Positions 10,203-20,913 of a DNA stretch of 64,000 nucleotides are shown here, one piece after another. This DNA comes from Linnemannia schmuckeri. Lineage: Eukaryota > Mortierellomycota > Mortierellomycetes > Mortierellales > Mortierellaceae. The stretch is from contig JANATG010000002.1 of NCBI GenBank assembly GCA_029449235.1, positions 2,294,001 to 2,358,000 of the forward strand, given 5' to 3'. The position numbers and the translations under genes were made by a program. A model generated the notes under the pieces. The model made no database searches. It saw nothing but the letters and a program-made list of their open reading frames with translations, and was not told the origin of the DNA. Position 1 is the stretch's first letter. The number at the start of each line of letters is the position of its first letter.

Positions 10203-12598
10203 TCATGACTCCATACCAACCTCCTCAACCAAGGTACCTGAGGGCTCCTGCTTATCGAAAAAGTTGTTTTCAACAATGTATCTTATAGCCTCCAACAACT
10301 TATTCTTTTCTTCCTTAATCTCTCCTGACAAAAGCTATGAAAAAACATTAGAAAAAAAAGGTTCGAACAGAAAATGTCAGCACAAATGGAAAAAACACTG
10401 CGGGGTAGATCATCGCCAAAGATCAACAACATAGACCAAAAAAACATAGCGTTTACCATTTTCAACAGTGAGGGCCTGCTCCGGAACTCGTCCTTCTTGT
10501 TGGATGCTTGGTTATTCTTCTGTGTCTTGGCCTACCAAAGCAAAGTAACAATACGTGCACATGTGAGCACCTTAATCCCGAAACAGTCAACAAATAATCC
10601 CCATTTACAATCCACACAACAAAGTATGCGACCTACCGCCTGGGCAGTGTCGTGGATGTAAGGGCACTTGTCGCCACGGTTACATGTACCACGGGTAAAG
10701 TACCGACAAAAAGTCTTTGCCCGCACAGTTTGGGCCACAGTTTCGTCGTGAGTACGGTTGTTTCTGCTGCCTGCCCGAGGATCCTTAGACGTTACTGCGT
10801 CCTTAACAGGGTCCATGACATCATCATCGTCTTCCTCACTGGGTTCGATCGACCCTGGCACGTCTGCTGCAGAACTGGCAGATTCAATTTTGGGTCGCTT
10901 TCCTCGACGATCTCCTGTGTTAGCATCCTTGCCCTGGCCACGCTTGTTGTTGTTGTTGTTATTGTTTCCTCGTCGATCCCTGCCGTTCTTGTCTTTGCTG
11001 GATAGATCTTCCACGATCTGGCCCTTCGCAATCATCTCTTGCCTCTCTTGCTCCTACAAAAGTCATGAAAAGAAATATAATTTGGATATTAGCATCAGTA
11101 ATCATTTGAAATTATCTTACACGTCCTTCCAAGACGTGCACAAGAAAGGTAAGCGATGACATACCTTCTTTTGGATATTGGATTCGGTGGGCCATGCTTT
11201 TCGGCGCTGAGCGATCCATGAAGCAATGTCCTCGGGGGTATTCAACGTCGGCGCAAGGGGGTGGATGAGATCGTGGTCCATGGCCGCAGCTTTGGACTTT
11301 TGAGGCTTGCCCTGCTCCACACTGGCTCCTACCCCAGCAGAAGTACTCCGTCCTGAAGCTGAGGACGATGACGACATCATACTCGATAATGTCGCAGGTC
11401 CTGAAGATGCTGCTGCTCCGTGAGTGACTTTTCGATGTTCGCTCACGAGACTTGGCGAAGCCTTGTACTGACAGTCTGGACAGGATCTATGTGCAGCGAT
11501 GTGGGTCTTGAGTTTCGCCTCCTCATGGAACGTCACGTCACAAGCATCGCAGTGGAACCCAGAAGACTCCATCTCCGCATCTCCATTGGTCGTTGAGGGT
11601 CCTGCTGCTCCTGATCCTTTGTTTTGTGGAGTTTGCTTGTTTTGCTGGTTCTGGTTAGGATTCTGATGGTTTGGCGCCCCGCCTTGCTGCTGTTGTCGTT
11701 TCCCCCGCTGATTCCGTCCGCCTCGCTGATGTTGTTGTTGGTGTCCGCCTCTTTGAAAGTTGTTCCGTGCTGGTTGCCCATGAGGGTTACCGTAATGATG
11801 TGGCTGTCCGCTGCCCATCGCGCCACCAGTCAAATTCGTGGCATTGGACGCCATTGTGACAGCCATTCTCTGCTGAATCGTTGGAGTCTGGTAATTCGAG
11901 AACCAATCTGCCTGAGGCGCACTTGACACATTTGTAGAGTTTGGTGTTGGCGTTGGTTGTTGAAATGGCTTGGGTCCGCTATTGTTGTTGATTTGGGCAG
12001 AGGACGAGGCCGTAGTTGCAGAAGGTCCCGCAGTCGATCCGGGAGCGTTGTATACAAACGCAGAAAGCGCCGCGGCAGCTGCAGATGCGGCGGCAGCACC
12101 CATTTGCGTCGAAGACTGATACTGGGCCTGGTATTGCGAAAGCGGGTTGTATCCTGCATTGTTGTTGTTGTTCTGATTCTGGTTGTTCCCACGGTTATGT
12201 TGGTTATGGTTATTGTTGAATTTGTTGTTGGGTGGACGCCTGTTTCCATTTTGTTGCTGCTTTGACTTTGATGGTGGCAGAGGCGTGTTGTATGACGGTG
12301 GCAAGGGCGTGCTGTAGGTAGGAGGGAGGACCGAAGGCGTAGCAGCTGCGTTGACAGTGTTGGGTGTTGATTGAGATTGCTGCTGAGGCTGTTGGTAGTA
12401 TTGCTGGTACTGCTGGTAGTGTTGGTATTGCTGGTGGTATGCACCTTGGGCAGCGTGCTGGTACTGGTTCTGATATTGTTGCTGCGGTTGGTTATGGTTT
12501 GGCTGCTGTGGGGTGTAGCCCTGCTGTTGTTGCTGGTCTGACGGTGTGCTCTGGCTCTTATGGCCTCCCAAGTTCATCGGCACATAGAACTTGTCCAT
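10203..12598 (-). CDS. NUFIP1: NUFIP1 homologue, box C/D snoRNP assembly factor (685 aa, 4 exons)
   Basis: NUFIP1 (yeast Rsa1) tethers the Snu13/15.5K protein to the R2TP machinery during box C/D snoRNP assembly. Exons on the minus strand are 12598-11165, 11053-10637, 10531-10457 and 10334-10203, all in phase 0. The first ~345 residues are low-complexity Gln/Asn/Pro/Ala. A C2H2 finger with a second Cys/His set follows at about 348-395. The conserved NUFIP/PEP segment at about 449-490 contains Leu-Asn-Thr-Pro-Glu-Asp-Ile, Gln-Arg-Arg-Lys-Ala-Trp-Pro-Thr and Asn-Ile-Gln-Lys-Lys; intron 1 cuts it. A CCCH finger (Cys-Arg-Tyr-Phe...Cys...Cys...His) lies at about 596-617. The C-terminal helix (Leu-Leu-Glu-Ala-Ile-Arg-Tyr-Ile-Val) fixes the last acceptor at 10335-10336 over a nearer AG that breaks the frame. 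Confidence 0.92.
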
Positions 12599-12894
12599 GA
12601 CTTGTGTGCTTCCTTGGTTGTTTATGTCGCCTACTTGGCTGGTTGGAGGTTTGGAATGAGAGAGAAAGAGAGAAAAAAAGAAGCAAGACGCACGCACAGT
12701 CGCGAACTGAACAAACAAAAAAAAAAAAAGAAAAAAGTTGTTGTTCATCAGTTCTTGTGACTGTACATGACTGCACGTGATATTTTCCTTCGCCCAGAGC
12801 ATTTTTTTTTCTCTTCAAGCTTTTGGACCGTTGGTTTGGCATCCACCTTCTTTGTCAGTTCGTTCATTACACCTAAGGATCAAACTCAATTCTC
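12599..12894. promoter_or_regulatory. Shared divergent promoter, NUFIP1 / PDCD2
   Basis: 296 bp separate the two start codons, which are read in opposite directions. The piece contains a purine-rich block and an A-rich run (about 12716-12736). Both products act in making ribosomes or their modification machinery, so co-expression is plausible. I see no clear TATA box. Confidence 0.7.
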
Positions 12895-15081
12895 ATGGCA
12901 GACAACGACAACCACATGGACCAGGACCAGGACCACGCTCTCGAAGAGGCTCAGGTCATGCTCGGATTCGCCGAGCCCGTCGATCTCGAGGAGCATGGCC
13001 CATTGCTCGCAGAGGACTTCTGTTCAAAAATGGGTGGCTTGCCCGTAGGTTGCAAAAACCCCTATTCTTCAGTACCGACAGTTGGTAGCAAGGAATTACT
13101 AAGGAGCGACTACAGCGCTATAGCTAACGAGGAAGACGTACATTTTTAAAATTTACCTCTAGATCTGGCTGAACCCTGAGCATGTTTTGGATACCAAAGA
13201 CATGTCTTGCGATCAGTGCCACAAGCCAATGACATTTTTGCTGCAGGTGAGTGAAACTCAACGTTTTTCTCCACACGATACCGCTGGTTTATAAACAACA
13301 ACAAAAAAAAACTGCGAACTAAGCTGGACGGAATCACCAGCTAACATCACTCATGCTTTAACTTTTCACTGTGTTTAGTTGTACTCACCTGAAGATCATC
13401 CAGCGGAGGCTTTCCACCGTGTGATCTACGTGTTCTGCTGCAAGAATGGTGCCTGCCACAAGAAGTCGCCTCAGGGATGGTACGCACAATTGGACACACT
13501 TTTTTCCACTGATGTTTAAGGTGCGCATTCATGTTGTTTTTTCGAGTTAAGTCTACAGGAACTAACAAATCTTCGATTTGATCCGCATATGTCAAAATAG
13601 CTTCAAGGTGGTCAGGAGTCAGCTTGGACAGTACAACCCTTACTACACCCCTGTCTCCAAGGACGACGACGATGCAGCAGAGGAAAACGAAGGATGGGAG
13701 CCATTGGAGACCAGCAAGCATGGTAAATCACAACTCACCCTCGACGGATTCTGGACCTTAAAGAGGATTTATGGCATGTCAGACACACCAAGTGGCGTCA
13801 CATAGTACTGACATGTTCTCGTGGTCGTGTTTCACAATAATAGCGAGAACATGCTTTGTGTGCGGAATGTACGGACCTAAGATCTGCTCGCGGTGTCACA
13901 AGGTCTCGTACTGCAGCGCAGAGCATCAGTCGATCCACTGGACAAAGGGACTTCACAAACAGCTCTGCGGGACCCAACCTCCACCCACTCCTGCCAGCCT
14001 GTCCGAGCTCTCAATATCTGACAACAACGAGTCGAAGGTCGAGAGTGAAGAGGATGACGAGGAAAAGTACGACGAGGATGGCAATGTCATTAAAAAAAAG
14101 AAGGCTCTCACCCAGACATTGACAAAGGAGCAGCAGGAGTACGCCAACAAGTTAGATATCGATTTCAGGTTGGTCGAGCGTATGAACCGGTTCCCAGAAC
14201 TTGAGATCATCAGCGAAGCTGAGGTCTTTGATCAGGAGGCTCTCGAGGAGGGTCTGGCAGATGAGAGTTCGGGTGACGAGCAGGAGGCTGAGGAAGGTTG
14301 GGAAGAGAAGGCTGCGGCTTTGAAGCTTAAGAGAGAGAAGAAGGCTGCTCTCTTGGCTAAGAAGAATGGTGGTGTCAGCAAGTCGTTGGAGACTGCAGAG
14401 TCGTCAATGAACGCGTTGGTCCCTGTTGGTGATGAGGTCTATGAGAACACTAAGACAGACATTGACTCTGCCTTCTTGACCTTCCAGAAGCGCATCGCCC
14501 TTTACCCTGACCAGGTCCTCAGGTACATCAGGAGACTGGGCTCCACATTACTTTTGTTAATGGATTTGGTACTAGCTGGCCATGAATGCTGTTACACAGG
14601 CGCTAATTTAATTCGTCCTTTTGTTGTACTTGTAGATACGCTCGTATGGAGTATGAGCTCACCAACCCTGAACCTCTGTATGTCAGCGACATTGGAATCC
14701 CCAAAGCTGGCCACATCCCTGCATGCCCTGACTGTGGCCAAGAGCGCACCTTCGAATTCCAGGTACTATTTCTTCTTCAGCCTTAAATTTTACACTTGTA
14801 ACAAACGATCAAACTTTCATGTCACCCACTAATACCTCTATTCTCAAAAACTTACAATTAAATAGATCTTGCCACAGATGCTGAACTACTTGGGAATCGA
14901 CCACTCCGCCGAGGATGCATTGGACTTTGGTACGGTCTTGGTCTACTCGTGCAAGGAAAACTGTCACGTCGAGGGTAAGCACTACCAGCCTGAGATTGCT
15001 ATTGTCCAATACTTTTCTGAGGACGGTATGCAAGGTGGCAACATGACCACTGGTCCCAACGTCTCTGTCTCTTCCAAGTAA
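12895..15081 (+). CDS. PDCD2: PDCD2/Tsr4-family chaperone of ribosomal protein uS5, with MYND finger (492 aa, 7 exons)
   Basis: PDCD2/Tsr4 binds nascent ribosomal protein uS5 (Rps2) and delivers it to the small subunit. Exons are 12895-13044, 13163-13246, 13379-13479, 13601-13722, 13844-14522, 14636-14762 and 14866-15081, totalling 493 codons with GT-AG introns. The N-terminal part has the family pattern Gly-Gly-Leu-Pro-x-Trp-Leu, Cys-x-x-Cys, and Tyr-x-Phe-Cys-Cys. A MYND zinc finger at about 156-195 shows Cys-Phe-Val-Cys, Cys-Ser-Arg-Cys, Tyr-Cys-Ser and a final His-x-x-x-Cys. An acidic/Lys-rich linker leads to the C-terminal PDCD2_C domain, with Cys-Pro-Asp-Cys-Gly near its middle. Keeping the MYND finger is animal-like; budding yeast Tsr4 lacks it. 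Confidence 0.94.
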
Positions 15082-15330
15082 AACGCAATGAAACGCTGGA
15101 TCAGGGTGAGGAATGAGGGGAGGGAAGAAGTAAAAATGTGGGACTACTGGGATAGGAGATATTTTTGAACTTGCAGCATTAGATAAACAAACGCATAATA
15201 CTATTTCTATGAACAAGTCAACAGGTTGTTATTGTAAATGAGAGTGATTCTATGTAAAACTCGAGCTAACAGTAAATGGGAAAAGGCGCGATATATAATA
15301 TGGAAGGTAGAAAAGAAGAGACGGGAATAT

Positions 15331-16741
15331 TTAGCTGTGGATGGTGCGACCACGAGAGTACTGCTGCGAGAACGCAGCCTTGACATTCAACTCGCGTGCA
15401 GCATTCATCGCAAAGTTGGGGTGTCTCAAGAACGTCCTTCCAGCTGCCACCAAGTCCGCCTTCTCGCTCTGAAGAACCTCCTCAGCCTGAGGACCATCCA
15501 AGATAATACCGACAGCGACAACAGCCAATCCAGGGACCGCACGCTTGATCTGCTCGGCGAAAGGAACTTGGTAACCGGGTGCAGTCAGGATCTTTTGCTG
15601 TGCAGTGTTGCCACCCGAAGAGACGTGCAGGACATCAATACCGGCATCGCGGACCCACTTGGCAATCTGGATCGTCTGCTCAATCTCCCACGAAGCCTCA
15701 ATCCCCTCAACCTCCTCAACAAGATCCGAAGCTGAGACTCTGAGGAAGATGGGCTTCTCAGCGGGGAAGTTGGCACGGACAGACTTGACAACCTCCAGCA
15801 AGAACCGCGCGCGGTTCTCAAGCGAGCCGCCATAATGGTCCGTACGCTGGTTGGTGATGGGAGACAAGAAGTTGTGGATAAGATAGCCGTGAGCACCGTG
15901 GATCTCGACGGTGTCCATTCCTGCACGTGCGGCACGAGCGGCAGCTGCACCGAAAGCGTCAATGACCTCTTGGATCTCGGCGAGGGAGAGTTCGCGGGGG
16001 ACGCGGTGGTGCTTGTCCCACTGGAGGTGTGCACCTCCCGAGGGAGCGATCACATCTTCAGGCCAGAAGGCCGACTCAGGGTACTTGGTGTATGGTGCAC
16101 CAGCAGAGGCCTAATTAGAAATGAGGAAGTAGCAACAAATGACAACGCGGCGTTAGTGTGTATGTTCATTGGCATAAGGAAGGAGAGGAAAAGTAGAAAC
16201 AATTCATAATCATCAGGATAAAAGAAAAGAAAATAGTTACCTTGCGACCGGCATGGGCGAGCTGGATGCCAACCTTGCCTCCCTGGACATGCACAAAGTC
16301 CACAATCTCCTTCAGCTTGAAGACCTGTGCGTCATCCCACAGACCAGCACAGCCAGGGGTAATGCGTCCGTTAGGCAACACAGCCGTCGCCTCCTGGATA
16401 ATCAGACCCGCTCCATTGATCGCAAACGATCCAATGCTGGCCAGATGGAAGTTGGTGAAGAAGCCGTCGAGGGAGGAGTACATGCACATGGGAGCGACGA
16501 CGATGCGGTTGGGGATGGTGAGATCCTTGATGGTGAAGGGTTGGAAGAGGAGGGGGACCTTGTCAGAGTTTGGGAGGGAGGCATCAATGGGACCGAGGTA
16601 GGCTCCAGGGGCGGCGGGTTGCTCGATGTAGTAGTTCTCTTGAGGGTAGATGGGACGGTTCTTGGAGGATGCGATTGGCTCATAGATCGAGGTGACTGGA
16701 GCAGCGGCGGTAGACTCGGTGGTGGGCTGGAAAGAAGGCAT
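15331..16741 (-). CDS. Old Yellow Enzyme-family NAD(P)H:flavin oxidoreductase, YqjM-like (426 aa, 2 exons)
   Basis: FMN-dependent ene-reductase reducing activated C=C bonds; family roles include detoxification of reactive enones. Exons are 16741-16241 and 16110-15331. A TIM barrel begins near residue 80 (Leu-Leu-Phe-Gln-Pro-Phe, then Asn-Arg-Ile-Val-Val-Ala-Pro-Met-Cys-Met-Tyr-Ser), with the Cys near the FMN typical of the YqjM class. The substrate-binding His pair is in Ile-His-Gly-Ala-His-Gly-Tyr-Leu (His238, His241), followed by Asn-Gln-Arg-x-Asp-x-Tyr-Gly-Gly-Ser and a phosphate-binding Ala-Gly-Arg-Thr-Phe-Leu-Arg near the end. About 80 residues precede the barrel, with no clear targeting signal. 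It is convergent with PDCD2, 249 bp apart, and first of four minus-strand genes. Confidence 0.93.
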
Positions 16742-16894
16742 CTTGGTGTTTTTGTTTTTTTGCTTGTGTGTATAGAGGGGATTGAAAGGTGGAGTGTGTC
16801 TAGGAGAGAGTGGAGTGTGTGTAGGAGAGACTAAGAGTGTGAAGAGGATGATTGGAGTGAAGAACAAAAAAAAGCAGCGAGCGAACGACGCTCG

Positions 16895-16901
16895 ATATAT
16901 A
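16895..16901 (-). promoter_or_regulatory. TATA box candidate of the ene-reductase gene
   Basis: TATATAT on the minus strand, about 155 bp upstream of the start codon at 16741 and just gene-proximal of the ACGTGTCACA sites. Confidence 0.5.
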
Positions 16902-16908
16902 CACTAAG

Positions 16909-17204
16909 TGTGACACGTTCTTTGGCCTCCTGCTGAATAATCCATCGGTAGGAAACGTGTCACATATGGTTATCAGCTCAGCTCAAATAATAAATGTTCA
17001 AGGTCCGTCTGGTCGCTCACTGGCTGGGTCAATTGATATCGAGCGATATTACGCTTAGCGACATCGAACCGACGGATATGGTATGGACGCTTCTCTTTCT
17101 TGCTCTCGTTTCATAAACGGGGAGCAAAAGGGAAAAATAAAGACTGTCCCCTCCCACCACACAGAAACATCATTAACATTTCACCTTCCATTTGACGTGT
17201 CACA
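16909..17204. promoter_or_regulatory. Three copies of ACGTGTCACA upstream of the ene-reductase gene
   Basis: TGTGACACGTT at 16909-16919 and its exact reverse complement at 16954-16964 form a perfect 11-bp inverted repeat with a 34-bp spacer. A third copy of the core, ACGTGTCACA, is at 17195-17204. All lie 170-465 bp upstream of the start codon and behind the TATA candidate. The core holds ACGTG, as in many bZIP or bHLH sites. Which factor binds is unknown. Confidence 0.6.
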
Positions 17205-17995
17205 AAACAGCAGAAGCAAAACCAAAAGACATCATTCTGTCGACGCTGAATAATATCAACGCCGTTGAGTCATACATGGAGCAACCGTCGACAGACTTTT
17301 CCCATGGCGCGACGGACCAACAAAGCTATAGCAGGCCGCCCTTTCCCAACCACACGATGTGTACCAACGTCCTTATTTTCTCATGGCATGGGAAGCACAA
17401 AAACAGTGAATCCGGGTGGGCCTGGAGGATAGCAACAGTGCCCTCTCGGGCTTGGTCGATACACTAAGAGAAAGAAAGTAGTGTTCCCTCATCCGATGTT
17501 TAGTGGAGCTCTGCATGATCTGCTTTTCTCTCTTATGTCGCAGCCGTAGATGCAAGTAGAACATAAATAATAAGGTTGTGGGTCAACTAGGCGTGTGTGC
17601 CCTTGCATGCCCTTGTTTGCCCCTCCAGCCGGAGACCGTATTTTGGGCGGTCGAGTGAAACGAGGGGACTGCGAATATGATATTTCTATAGGGATCTCAG
17701 TGATAGCAGATGCTATTGCTTCTTCGTCTCAATTAATGATCAACACAACCATTCTTGGTGAACCAAGGAGAGAATAACTAAACTTGCTACGTTTTATTTG
17801 TGTTCGCCTGCCTGAAAAAGACGACTTGGGAGAAGAGATGAATGGCCGTGCGAACTCATCGAACTTCCTCAACCAGCACTCACCTCGTTCCACTACCCCC
17901 ATCTCGATCCTCGTAACCCTTCCATGCCTCCTTTCTTCCTCTCCGATACCCCCACAATTCCCAAACTACCATCCAACTCTACCCTCGGCGCCTAC
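17205..17995. other. Spacer between the ene-reductase promoter and the p24 gene
   Basis: No gene supported. A 91-codon open frame at 17192-17467 (+) has no recognisable features. The part next to 17996 should hold the 3' UTR of the p24 gene. Confidence 0.45.
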
Positions 17996-18890
17996 TCAGA
18001 CATGAGTCCGCCTGGACCCACTGAAAAAAGTCCTTACAACATAAACCTGCACCATCGCCATCCCAACAATCATCACACTCTCGACTAGCGAGAACCAAAA
18101 GATCCTCGAGTCTGTCGAAATTACCGTCGAGAAATTCCGATTCTCCCTTGTCCGGAAATGCTTCTGCATCCTATCAATCCTGGCCAACTCTCCCGTCAAC
18201 CGAAACAAGCTTTCATCCATCGCGTCCGTCTGTGCCTGGGGGCCCCTGGCTTTATCCTTCTCGGCTTGAGTAAGAGAAGAGGCCCGTTTCTCGTTTTCGA
18301 CGGTGATCTCAAAGTCGATGGCTTTTTCGGCAAATGTGGACATGTCGTTGGAGAAGCAGAAGGAGTATTCGCCGACTTCGTTGGCGGTGAAGACAAAGTC
18401 ACCTTGGCGTTCTTTTTCGAGGGAGAGTATCTGTTTCTGGTTTGGGTCGCGGACGTCCACATCGATATCGAACGATCCTCCCGATTGGACCTACATACAT
18501 ACGTTTGCGTGTGTAAGGGAGAAGGAAGGAAGGAAGAAGGAAGGGAAGTAAAGCGTAACAACAATTAGGTTCAAGTCGCTAATAGCAGACTGCTTTCCTT
18601 TTGTCTTTTCCCACCCTGTCTGACACTTGACGTTCACCTATACATTCATCCTGAACCCTTCGTTGTAACTGAAATGCCAAGCAACTTACGGCAAAGTAGA
18701 AGGCAACCTTCTTCTTGGGAACATCAGCCCAGGCATAGAAACAGGCACGCTCATGAGCTCCAACGTTGTAAGTCAGTGCTGTCGCCTCTGCCGTTGACGA
18801 GATTAAGAGAGACCATGAGAAGAGGGTCGTCGTAATTACCGCCAGAAGGGTGGCTGCTGCCAGTGATGGCATGCTCCGAGGTCGAGTCAT
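17996..18890 (-). CDS. p24/emp24/TMED-family cargo receptor (231 aa, 2 exons)
   Basis: p24 proteins cycle between ER and Golgi in COPII/COPI vesicles and help sort cargo such as GPI-anchored proteins. Exons are 18890-18690 and 18490-17996. A hydrophobic signal peptide (about residues 7-36) is followed by a GOLD domain with its two conserved Cys, in Glu-Arg-Ala-Cys-Phe-Tyr and Tyr-Ser-Phe-Cys-Phe-Ser-Asn. A coiled coil follows, including an Arg-x-Arg-Glu-Asn-Arg-Asn segment, then one transmembrane helix near the C-terminus. The cytosolic tail has Phe-Phe (a COPII signal) and Arg-Arg, but no strict KKxx ending. An internal Met at residue 7 (18872) could also start the protein. I cannot assign the subfamily. 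Confidence 0.9.
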
Positions 18891-19422
18891 TCCTTATGCT
18901 TTGTTGCTTGTAGTAAATAAGTGTATGGGTGTCGGTGTCCTGATGCGTTGTTGAGGGAGGGTTTGGTGGTAGGGACCTTGTGGTGAGTATATGTGTGGGC
19001 GCGAGAAAAGAAATGAAAGAAGAGGGATGAAAGTGTGTATGTGTGAGAAAAGTGAAAAGACGGAAAGGCGAGAATAGGAAAGAGAGGCAGTGAAGGGGAG
19101 AGACAAATAGAGAGAGACACAGTTGAAACGGGTCCAGGATCCAAATGGACCCTTCCCTTCTTCTTTCTCCCTCTTCTTTTCCCCTCTGCCCCCTTTTCTC
19201 TCTTCGTGTGACGTGGCTCTAGTCAAAGCGATCTATGCGAGTAACAACAACGACACACCAAGAACACGGCCAATTGGACAAGTGTAGAGAAGACCAGGAG
19301 AAAGATGTTGTTTGTTGTTGTTGTTGTTGTTGTTGTTGTCGTTGTTATTATTATTACTATTTATCGTGTCTAGAGATCACGTATTGTCATTCGACGGCTT
19401 CCCATCTACAAAAAGGACAATA
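18891..19422. other. Intergenic region, p24 promoter and AKR 3' end
   Basis: No gene supported. It has C/T-rich sequence on the minus strand next to the p24 start, typical of the leaders in this window, and a TTG microsatellite near 19312. Confidence 0.5.
19312..19338. repeat. (TTG)9 microsatellite
   Basis: Nine perfect TTG units, followed by imperfect GTT and ATT triplets. They lie about 85 bp past the stop of the aldo/keto reductase gene, so probably in or near its 3' UTR. Confidence 0.85.
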
Positions 19423-20556
19423 CTACGAACTACGGAAGTTGTAGTCAAGAGCTGGCTTGTTGGCAAGGATATCCTCCAAACTCGTCATAATCTCCTCCGT
19501 CAACAATGGAACAATCCCCAAGGCCTTGACATTCTCTTCAATCTGCGACGGCTTGGATGCGCCCGTAATCACCGACGAGATGTTGGGGTTCTTCAAACAC
19601 CAGGCCAAGGCCAACTGAGAAGTCGTGCAGTCCAATTGTTTAGCCAAATGAGCAAGTTTCTTGACCTTTGCAATCTTGACTCGTCCATCGTCCGTGTCGA
19701 GCCCGTCCCGGAGTCGCTTCATGACGGCATTGTCTTGAAGTGCCAGACGACTGTCGCCAGGAATGCCCTCATTGTACTTGCCCGAAAGGAGACCCGACGC
19801 CAAAGGGGACCAGATGGTAGCACCCATCTTGTAGTTTTTGAAAAGAGGGAGGTACTCCTTCTCGACGCGGTCCCTGTGGAACATGTTGTATTGTGGCTGC
19901 TCCATCTGCATAACCATGTGCAATGGTTCCACGGGAACGGGGGAGACGAAACAAAATGCGGGATTAATTATTTGAATCTCAGTCCTTGGTTCTGTGCTTT
20001 CTCGCTCCTCCAAGAACTAACACCAATGTATAACTCAACCGCAATGCTGACGTGTATCTATAAAAACCAAAACACAAAAAAAAACTTACCAGAGGAGCAA
20101 TCAAGTTCAACCGCCCTGCAACAGCATGCGCCTCCGTGATCTGCTGGGCACTCCACTCCGAGGTACCCCAATAAAACGCCTTGCCCTGGTTAATAACATG
20201 GTTAAACGCCCGGACAATCTCCTCCATGGGGGTATCCGGATCTGGACGATGGGCATACAACAGATCGACATAGTCCAGCTGCAGACGCTTCAAACACGCA
20301 TCAGTGCCCTCGATGATGTGTTTGCGAGAGAGACCACGTTCGTTACGACCCTTGCCACCCCAGAAGAGCTTTGTGGAGATGACGAGGTCTGAACGAGCCC
20401 AGCCAAACTTGCGGATCGCGACTCCCATATCGATCTCGCATTGTCCTCCTGCGTAGACCTGTGTTGGAGTAAAGGGTCGGTGAAAATGTCAGTGGATAAG
20501 TGTTTACAGAAGTATTGATGGCGTACGGTTGATATGTACGTGTGTGACGGAAATGC

Positions 20557-20592
<36 letters not shown>

Positions 20593-20913
20593 CAGCAAAA
20601 ACAAGGAGTTGTGTGTGTTACCTCGGCGGTGTCGAAAAAGTTGATTCCCAAGTCAAAGGCGGTCTTCATGCACTTTTGGGCAATTTCAGGGCTCACCTGT
20701 CCACCTGTCAGATAAACAACAAAGAAGAAGCAGCAACTAGTTAGCAGTGAGATACAAATAAAAGGCTGCGAGAGAAGGATAGAGGGAAGGGTCGCAGCAG
20801 TAACACCAATTGTGCCATGTGGAGAATTGAAAAGACTTGCCATAGGTAACCCAGCCTCCGAGAGAGAGGGCTGAGACCATGAGGCCGCTGTTTCCGAGGT
20901 AGCGATATTCCAT
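19423..20913 (-). CDS. Aldo/keto reductase of the Kv-channel beta-subunit type (335 aa, 4 exons)
   Basis: NADPH-dependent aldo/keto reductase fold of the AKR6 type, which in animals binds voltage-gated K+ channels; fungal members are probably soluble oxidoreductases. Exons are 20913-20841, 20704-20622, 20458-20090 and 19905-19423. The N-terminus reads Tyr-Arg-Tyr-Leu-Gly-Asn-Ser-Gly-Leu and Gly-Gly-Trp-Val-Thr-Tyr-Gly-Gly. The catalytic tetrad is visible: Asp49 and Tyr54 (Phe-Phe-Asp-Thr-Ala-Glu-Val-Tyr), Lys82 (Ile-Ser-Thr-Lys) and His122 (Tyr-Ala-His-Arg-Pro-Asp). Later motifs are Tyr-Trp-Gly-Thr-Ser-Glu-Trp, Glu-Gln-Pro-Gln-Tyr-Asn and Trp-Ser-Pro-Leu-Ala-Ser-Gly-Leu-Leu. Intron 1 has a GC donor; see that entry. 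No N-terminal inactivation-gate extension is present. Confidence 0.93.
20558..20591. repeat. 34-nt A tract inside AKR intron 2
   Basis: Lies within the intron 20459-20621; in the transcript it is poly-U. Confidence 0.85.
20705..20840 (-). other. GC-AG intron 1 of the aldo/keto reductase gene
   Basis: After the codons for Val-Thr-Tyr plus one base of Gly, the donor reads GCAAGT with no usable GT. The acceptor is TGACAG before GTGGACAG. The join restores Val-Thr-Tyr-Gly-Gly-Gln, the conserved family sequence, and keeps the frame. GCAAGT is the consensus of rare GC donors. Confidence 0.85.
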
